Source: Brachionus manjavacas (taxonomy: Eukaryota > Rotifera > Eurotatoria > Ploima > Brachionidae). From it: a DNA stretch of 64,000 nt. Shown here one piece after another: positions 57,947 to 64,000 of this stretch. The notes below the pieces were generated by a model. The model was not told the DNA's origin and ran no database searches. It saw nothing but the letters and a program-made list of their open reading frames with translations. The position numbers and the translations under genes are program-made. The first letter of the stretch is position 1; every line of letters starts with the position of its first letter. The DNA lies in contig JAHQIY010000004.1 in assembly GCA_019054805.1 (NCBI GenBank), positions 2,232,001-2,296,000 on the forward strand. The letters run 5' to 3'.

Positions 57947-59490
57947 ATGAATTTCTTAGCTTATTTAGCAGTTCTCATAAATACCTTTTTCTTAATAAAA
58001 TGTAATATAATTATTCCTCCGAGCAAAACCACTGGAGCAGACATCGGCTTTATATTTGTCCAAGGCGCTGAGGTGCCGGCGCAAAACTATCAAAAATTTG
58101 CCATCCAACTTCAACGCAAATTCAATGGCAAACTTTGGGTAGCATTGACTGAATTTCCTCTTAATACTCCAGAACCACTCTTAGTCAACACAGTGATGTC
58201 TTCTGCTTACGAGGCTCTTAGGAAAAGCGGATTTGAATTCGATCAAAAGACTCCATTTTTTTTCGGAGCACATTCCCTAGGCGGCATAATAGTCCAAGAC
58301 TACCTGCTCAAAAACCTTGCCCAACTTCCATTCCAATTCAGCGGTCTTGTCCTGGAAGGATCTTTTGTCACCAGATCAAATTTGAATAAAGTCCCTCGCA
58401 GTTTCCCGGCAATTTTGACTCTGGGCGGTGAACTAGATGGTCTGGCTCGGCTCACAAGAATGGCCGAATCGTTCTATCATAATAATTACGATCCGTCGCC
58501 AATGGAGTCAATTACTCTAGTGGTTAATGGAATGAATCATTTCCAATTTATAGGAGACGGTGAACGAACTCCGACTATTGTAAAAAATGACATAGAACCC
58601 GAGATCTCTGACGAACAAGCCAGAGATTCGATTACAAGCATCATTAATTCTTACATAAACATAAGAATCGACAGGCCAAGTCAAAAGGATATAACTTTAG
58701 TAAACGAATTTATAAAGTCAACTTCACAGCTAGTTGGTCCTTTAATTGATGGTTTAAACTTGGAAGGCTTCTATCACTTTAGGCCTCCGTGTTCTCAGAG
58801 TAAATCATCGAATTGTACCCAAGGATCCCAATGGAGTCAATTTGCCCAAACATACATGGTTGGCTTGGCCTCAGGGGACATCAATGTGTTCAATTCTTTG
58901 CGCTCAATGGTCAGCATACCTGAATATTTTCCCACTATTTCTAATTGTTCACAAGTGTCATCTTGTATTCTTAACATATCCACTTATACTCAAAACATTT
59001 ACTCAACGCTTGACGTATTGGATAATGGACTTTTTCCAATTGGAGCCAGTGAAGCAAGGAGCAAATTGGTTAGTAGACAAGCTGGTATGGAAGCTTATTT
59101 TCACAAGAAATTCGATTTCAACAAAACAGATAGTGAAAGTATATGCTCGCAGATAAATCAGGAAGCTGTTAACTGGGCCCTGAAAGTGGCGCCTGTAAAC
59201 ACTTTAAAAAGATATTTGGACAAAGGAAAGCAACTTGTTATTGCTGATGATCCTGTGTCTGAAAAAACTGGTCTTCAGTGGGTCTATACCCCTTTGGTAA
59301 GTATTTTGCAAAGCTGAATTTAGCACGAAAATTCATCAGAAGGTTTCAATTTATTTCTAATATAAAAATTTGAATTATGTATTTAATTAATTTATCTATT
59401 ATTTTTTGATAGTCAAATTTCGATTTAACGAAATGGCCGGGATTTAAGGTATTCAATATTTCGAAAATTACATGCAAAAAGGATTATTAA
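57947..59490 (+). CDS. Secreted alpha/beta hydrolase, two exons
   Basis: Exon 1 is 57947-59296. A GTAAGT donor follows TYTPL-like text and joins, in phase 0, exon 2 at 59413-59490 (SNFDLTKWPGFKVFNISKIT, ending after CKKDY). The total is about 475 residues. Residues 1-19 form a signal peptide. The catalytic triad can be read as Ser110 in GAHSLGG, Asp164 in GGELDGLAR and His198 in NGMNHFQF, the usual order for the fold. The C-terminal half after about residue 215 is Cys-bearing with N-glycosylation sites and was not recognised. The substrate is unknown; an esterase or lipase-like role outside the cell or in the endomembrane system is inferred. Without the second exon the frame would end six codons into the intron. 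Confidence 0.8.
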
Positions 59491-60240
59491 AAAATTTAAG
59501 TTTTTAATTTTTTATTAAAAATATTAACGGGAATTAAATTATTAAGTTTGTTTTAAATCTTCTTCCAACAAGATCTTACATGGCCAGTCATCTAAGGAAA
59601 ATGACAACAACGAAGCTGCTACCTCATTAAAAAGAATAGAGTCCGTGGGAGCAACGATTGAGAATTCCCTTCTCGAGCCGTTATCGACTGCCCCAACTGG
59701 TATTCTGAGGCATCAGTGAACCAGGTTCGACTGTTCCTAGGGTACTTCCTAAATTTGAGCCTGTCAATGTGTACGATGAGGCTCAAATACTACCAATATT
59801 CGCGTCTCGCAATGGTCATGCGGAGGAAGGTGTTAATAGTAGTAGTAGTAGTTTTCTGCGACAAGTCTAAACCCTTGTAGGACAACACAAGTTATATTTG
59901 GTTAGCTTGTAGAAGCATTGCTGTTTATAACAAAGTTTCTTTATACTCACTACTGACGTCTTTCAACGCCATTATTTATAGTCCCTTTAACTCGCGAGTC
60001 CTGACACGCTCTCATAGGAAGATAATCGCTGCTCTAATGCTAGGTTTCAATTTTTAGATGAATGGTAAAAACCATCTAGAGAAATGATTTGGCGATGAAC
60101 TCAAACCAGGTGGCAAGTAGAAGCACAAAACTGAAAGCACTAGCTCTAATCCATAATAGTTTTTTTTAACATTACATTTATTTAACTTGACTATTTAACT
60201 TAAGTCAAGTTAAATAAACCATTTTGTTTGTTTGCATCCA
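59491..60240. other. Spacer with mixed-composition repeat-like DNA
   Basis: The stretch 59580-60110 is less AT-rich than its surroundings and includes an (AGT)n run at 59838-59851, which could be an inverted LINE tail. A palindrome at about 60184-60222 reads TTTAACTTGAC ... GTCAAGTTAAA. No gene was established. Confidence 0.5.
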
Positions 60241-61895
60241 TTGCTTTATACCATTATTTCGTACCTAGGACAGACATCAACCGAGTTAACTTCGAGCACA
60301 AGACTTCCTCCTATGAGCTCTTTAGAAAGTAGTCTCACAATAGAGCGAGTTATGGTAAAACAAGCGGTAAAAGTGTTTGATAAAAATCGAATTCCTCTAC
60401 GCATTCCGATTAGTGTCCATCCAAAAAAATTTTTTTTAAAATAATTAAAGAATTAAAGATTTTTTACGGCCGATTAAAAACTTCTTAATCCTTAATTTAA
60501 AAAAAATATTATAAACAGTTAAAAAATTATCAGGAAAATATTAATATTTAGAAGAAAAAATATTAGAAGAAAAAATATATATTAGAAGAAAAAATCAAGC
60601 CATCATTCTAGAGGTTTATTAAATGAACTTTATAAGAAATACATCCAAAAATTCATACAACCTGTAAAAGTAATCCATCGGCGTTGAAGTTTGATTTTCT
60701 ACTGCATAATTTTCCTATATTAACTTAAGTTAAATAAAACGGTTTTAACGAACCCGTACTCTCAGTCGCAATAAGCTGTTGTTTAACGAGCTATTTACAA
60801 CGAGCCTGTTTTTATAACTAAATATTCTTATGTGTCTTTTTGTGTCCTTTTGTGTGCAACAAAAAATTTATTTTTTTTTTCAATTTCACATTAAAGTATA
60901 TATATAAATTTTAAATAATATTCTAAAATTTCGCTCAACAGCAATGCAAAGCCGGACTCCTTTTTTTATCACAAATTTTGTTTGATAAGTATTTTGCAAA
61001 ATAAACCCTAAATTGAAAAACGTCGTGAGACGTTTTTCGCATTATCAATTTATGGTTCATTTTGGAATTAGTTTTCTTAAAGAATTATTATTTCAAAAAA
61101 TTTTGTTTGTTTTATGTATTTTTCAACTTATTGATTATACGCGTATAATATTCTTAAATAACAATAAAATGCAATTTAAAAACTAAAATACTGAATTAGG
61201 AACAAAATTAAAACATTTTAGTTTTTTTTTGTAATTAATGTCAATTACATTTGAATTGATCACTATTTTAATTTAGAAATACATTATTGATTGAAATGAA
61301 ACTCTTATACAATCAAAAAAACCTAAATTATTTATTAATTAATCCTATAATGTTCAAAAAAATTGCCACTTTGAAATTTTTATCTTTCATTTTTTGTTTA
61401 TAAAATTAACACTTTTGATTTTATTTTTATATAAACCAATGTAGCCTTATCTCTAGTTCGATATAGTTAATCAAATAAATAAATGAATTTTTAAAATAAC
61501 TCGGGAATTAAAAAAAAATTCCTGTAATTGAAGAAATTCCTAATAACATATCTCAAGATCAGGCATTTGAAGCTAATACTAAAGGAAAAACTAGAGGAAA
61601 AGGTAAAAGTTATTTTCCTTTCTGCAGTTTTCGCTCCTTGGAGGATGCTAAAAAATGCCTCGATAGAGAATTTGATTTTTTTGTCCTTAAAAAATATATT
61701 CTGTTTTTATTTTTATTTTATTGTTCTATTTAGATAATTAGTACTTTATATTTCTAATAAAAAGTAATGAATAAAAAATTTTGTTCCAAATTCAGTATTT
61801 TAGTTTTTTTTTTGCATAAAATAAACACAGGTAATAATTATATGCCTTGATTATATACAATACTCATAAAATTCTTCAAAAATATATTTGAACGA
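60241..61895. other. AT-rich spacer
   Basis: No gene established. At 61595-61690 one plus-strand frame reads KGKSYFPFCSFRSLEDAKKC, which faintly resembles the N-terminus of MULE-type proteins, but it is too short to call. Confidence 0.4.
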
Positions 61896-61899
61896 AGGA

Positions 61900-62300
61900 G
61901 GATGCTTCTTTGCTACGGGTGATCCCTAAACCGTTCCACTCTGCTCCCAGGAAATTTTTTCTTTCTACCGGGTTGAAAACAGGCTTATGCGTATTAAGCA
62001 CTAGCCCTTAGCACACTCAGTAAGACCTGGAGCTTAAGATAGTCTGAAAGTGGTATGATCAAATCGTCCAAATGCTCATAAGTAAATTTAGTTTACTTTT
62101 TTACTTTTTTTAATTTAAGTAGACAATTGAGCAAGGACTGCTGGATGTACGGTGCTATGCATAGAACGAAGGGCATTCTGGTGAAATTATTAAACTTGCC
62201 CCTGTAACCAAAGGTTTTAATAAATTTAGATTTTGGGTGCAGGTTTATGTTAAAGAAGGTCACTTCAGGTCATTCAGGTTAGACAGACTTAAGACTAAAT
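61900..62300 (-). pseudogene. LTR-retrotransposon RT relic
   Basis: Minus-strand frames read KFIKTFGYRGKFNNFTRMPF (compare the F.W.RMPFGL region of Ty3-type RTs). Downstream comes YEHLDDLIIPLSDYLKLQVL, which holds the catalytic DD, then VLRASA. Stops and shifts separate them. The flanking domains are not recognised, so the clade is uncertain. Confidence 0.5.
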
Positions 62301-62905
62301 TTTGGCGATTCTATTATCTTAGTGAGTGTTGAATATTTAATGTATTCAGCTGAAATAAAAAAAAGCTTGAGAGGAACCCTCAGGCTGTTTCTCAATAATT
62401 TATTTATATCATTTATACTTAAACCATATATATTTAATTGTTATTTTAAGCTGAATTGAATTGGTGATCTAAATACAATTTTCACTTTAATATAATAAAA
62501 AAAAAATTTAAATTTTTATTTAAGAAATTTGAAGAAACGAAAAATTCACAAAATAAAAATATAGTGATGGTCTCTTCTCCAAATTTGAGAACCCCGTCCG
62601 ATTATCCGATTAAATCATTTGCTGGTGTACATTACTGTAAACTACTCAGTCCTGCTAGAGCTCTCGAATGGATATACATAGATAGTGTAAAACCTTAAAT
62701 AGGTATTCAATGTTTTGGGAATTCAAATAAAAATTAATGACAGATTATTAATATTTTTTCTTAAAATTAACCTTAATAAACCAAATCCCCATTTTAAATT
62801 ATTTTCTTTTTAAATTTTTTTTTTATCTAAATTACAAAATTCTATAAAAAATATAAGTCATCCATGTACTCAATGATTAGTTTCAATTTATTAATTCAAT
62901 AATTT
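62301..62905. other. AT-rich spacer
   Basis: Nothing recognised. Confidence 0.5.
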
Positions 62906-62909
62906 TTCT

Positions 62910-63350
62910 CCAAGTGAGCTCATAATTCGGGTCTAATATTTACGCAATCCAAAAAAGAGTCTCATTAATTAATTTTTAAAACGCTCTTTAATTAAATTAA
63001 TAAGGTCTTGGTTTAATTTTTCAAAATAAAATGACTTAGGCTCGATCTTGTAGAGTTTTTTCATTAAAGATTCATGGATAGATTTGAGACCAATATTGTG
63101 AATAACGGTAAAAAGACACGGCAGTACTTTCGAAATTTTAATACCATCGCCTTGAAGAATGTCTGTGCAAATTTGTAGTTCATTTAATATTTTTTAAAAT
63201 TCATTTATCTTTGCTGTCTCTTCAACGCAAAATCTCAATTCATCAATACATGATTGTTTTGTTTTTTTGTTATTTACCAAATTTGATAACTGTTGATTTG
63301 GGGTAGTTTCCATAATATTCAGTTTCTTTTGGTTCATTTATTTGGGTTCA
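62910..63350 (-). pseudogene. hAT transposase core fragment
   Basis: Minus-strand frames read ILQGDGIKISKVLPCLFTVI at about 63110-63165, IHESLMKKLYKIEPKSFYFE at about 63020-63080, and WIAxILDPNYE at about 62930. They follow the Lxxxxxxxxxxxxxx..ATxLDPRFK layout of the hAT catalytic region. Several stops interrupt it. Confidence 0.6.
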
Positions 63351-64000
63351 CCCTTATAAAAGGCGTTTTTAAATGAATCCACCATGCAGTATTGAGTTTG
63401 ATTTAATATGACTGTAAGGATTAGAAATTGGTTCACTTATTTTAAACTTAAATATGACCTTTACGAGCCTTGCATTTAACTTTGTTGTTTTCATAATTTA
63501 ATGCTGGAATGTATTTTTTTGATCTACATAAATAATTAATTGAAAAATATAAAATAATAAAACAATCATCAAAAATAATTTTTTGTAAAATAAAAAAAAT
63601 AATTGATTTCTATAATTAACAAACGATATACAAATCTAATTAAAATGAGATTCACTCATTTTTGGTTATTTAAATTAATCTTTTAGTCATCAATTTTAAT
63701 TAAATTATTTTTAAAATTAATTTTTTGATTGATTTAACCAATTAATCAAGAAAATAATTTTAAAAAATGTTTTGCTTTGGAGAATTTAATTAATATTGAT
63801 TCAAACAAATAAAATAACTACGGAATCGTCAGACGAATTGGAGCAATTGAGCACATATTCTTCGGCCACAATGTCAAGCGGAAATATGTTTACTTTACAA
63901 CAGTCACAACGTTAAGTTAACGCTATTTAATAATGGTAAACAATACACCCATGAACAAATATTAGAACAGAAGACAAAAACTGGAATAAACGAACTTTAA
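63351..64000. other. AT-rich DNA, possible exon near the right edge
   Basis: At 63821-63912 the plus strand reads TESSDELEQLSTYSSATMSS then GNMFTLQQSQ. This looks like coding sequence in an otherwise AT-rich setting. No splice sites or family could be confirmed and the window ends 90 bp later. Confidence 0.35.

Noticed and set aside
59640..59760. RNase H-like string WFTDASEYQLG on the minus strand
   Set aside because: Only one short motif, no neighbouring RT or integrase, and the rest of the frame is not protein-like.
60232..60444. 70-codon plus-strand open frame
   Set aside because: No recognisable domain and low-complexity surroundings.
1..64000. CRISPR arrays, operons or bacterial features
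   Set aside because: Spliced animal genes and eukaryotic transposons throughout; no regularly spaced repeat-spacer arrays were seen.

Overview
The window is a piece of an AT-rich animal nuclear genome, roughly three quarters A+T outside a few blocks. It has intact single-copy metazoan genes with GT-AG introns. Several introns are very small (44-57 bp) and one is long and transposon-filled (7.4 kb). Gene content (atypical protein kinase C with PB1 and C1 domains, the KICSTOR subunit KICS2, the mitochondrial Cx9C protein CMC4, a spermine/polyamine oxidase) fits a small invertebrate. Tiny introns, low GC and the mix of MULE, Tc1/mariner, hAT, pogo and LINE elements would suit a rotifer-like genome, but that is an inference and no taxon-specific marker was seen.

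Layout. 1-4.1 kb: LINE relics, one tandemly duplicated. 4.1-6.1 kb: AT-rich DNA with no gene. 6.1-10.4 kb: a GC-rich Ty3/gypsy (mag-like) LTR retrotransposon on the minus strand, flanked by a 5-bp target duplication and carrying an internal deletion that removes RNase H. 10.8-14.1 kb: a decayed DNA transposon coding a MULE-like transposase plus a Ulp1-type peptidase. 14.2-14.9 kb: a MITE. 15.4-18.2 kb: a near full-length but broken CR1/L2-like LINE. 18.4-22.1 kb: a SWIM-domain transposase relic and a Tc1/mariner element with TA duplication. 23.5-33.8 kb: CMC4 and the two-exon aPKC gene. 34-38.2 kb: LINE 3' ends, an array of short repeats and a foldback element. 38.7-40.3 kb: KICS2 in five exons. 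40.8-49.4 kb: a dense transposon block, including a nearly complete MULE with 10-bp target duplications and a pogo/Tigger element nested inside a hAT element. 50.0-51.7 kb: polyamine oxidase in three exons on the minus strand. 53-57.8 kb: LINE, mariner and foldback relics. 57.9-59.5 kb: a secreted alpha/beta hydrolase in two exons. 59.5-64 kb: AT-rich DNA with degraded LTR-retrotransposon and hAT fragments.

The five host genes are unrelated housekeeping or signalling genes with no operon logic. KICS2 (nutrient control of mTORC1) and aPKC (cell polarity) are signalling genes; CMC4 and the oxidase are mitochondrial and metabolic. The remaining structure is mostly mobile DNA in several layers of age. 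No clearly new biological system was found. The least ordinary items are the RNase H-deleted GC-rich retroelement, the transposase plus Ulp1 element, the MULE whose ends are arrays of an 8-bp motif, and the hAT/pogo nest.
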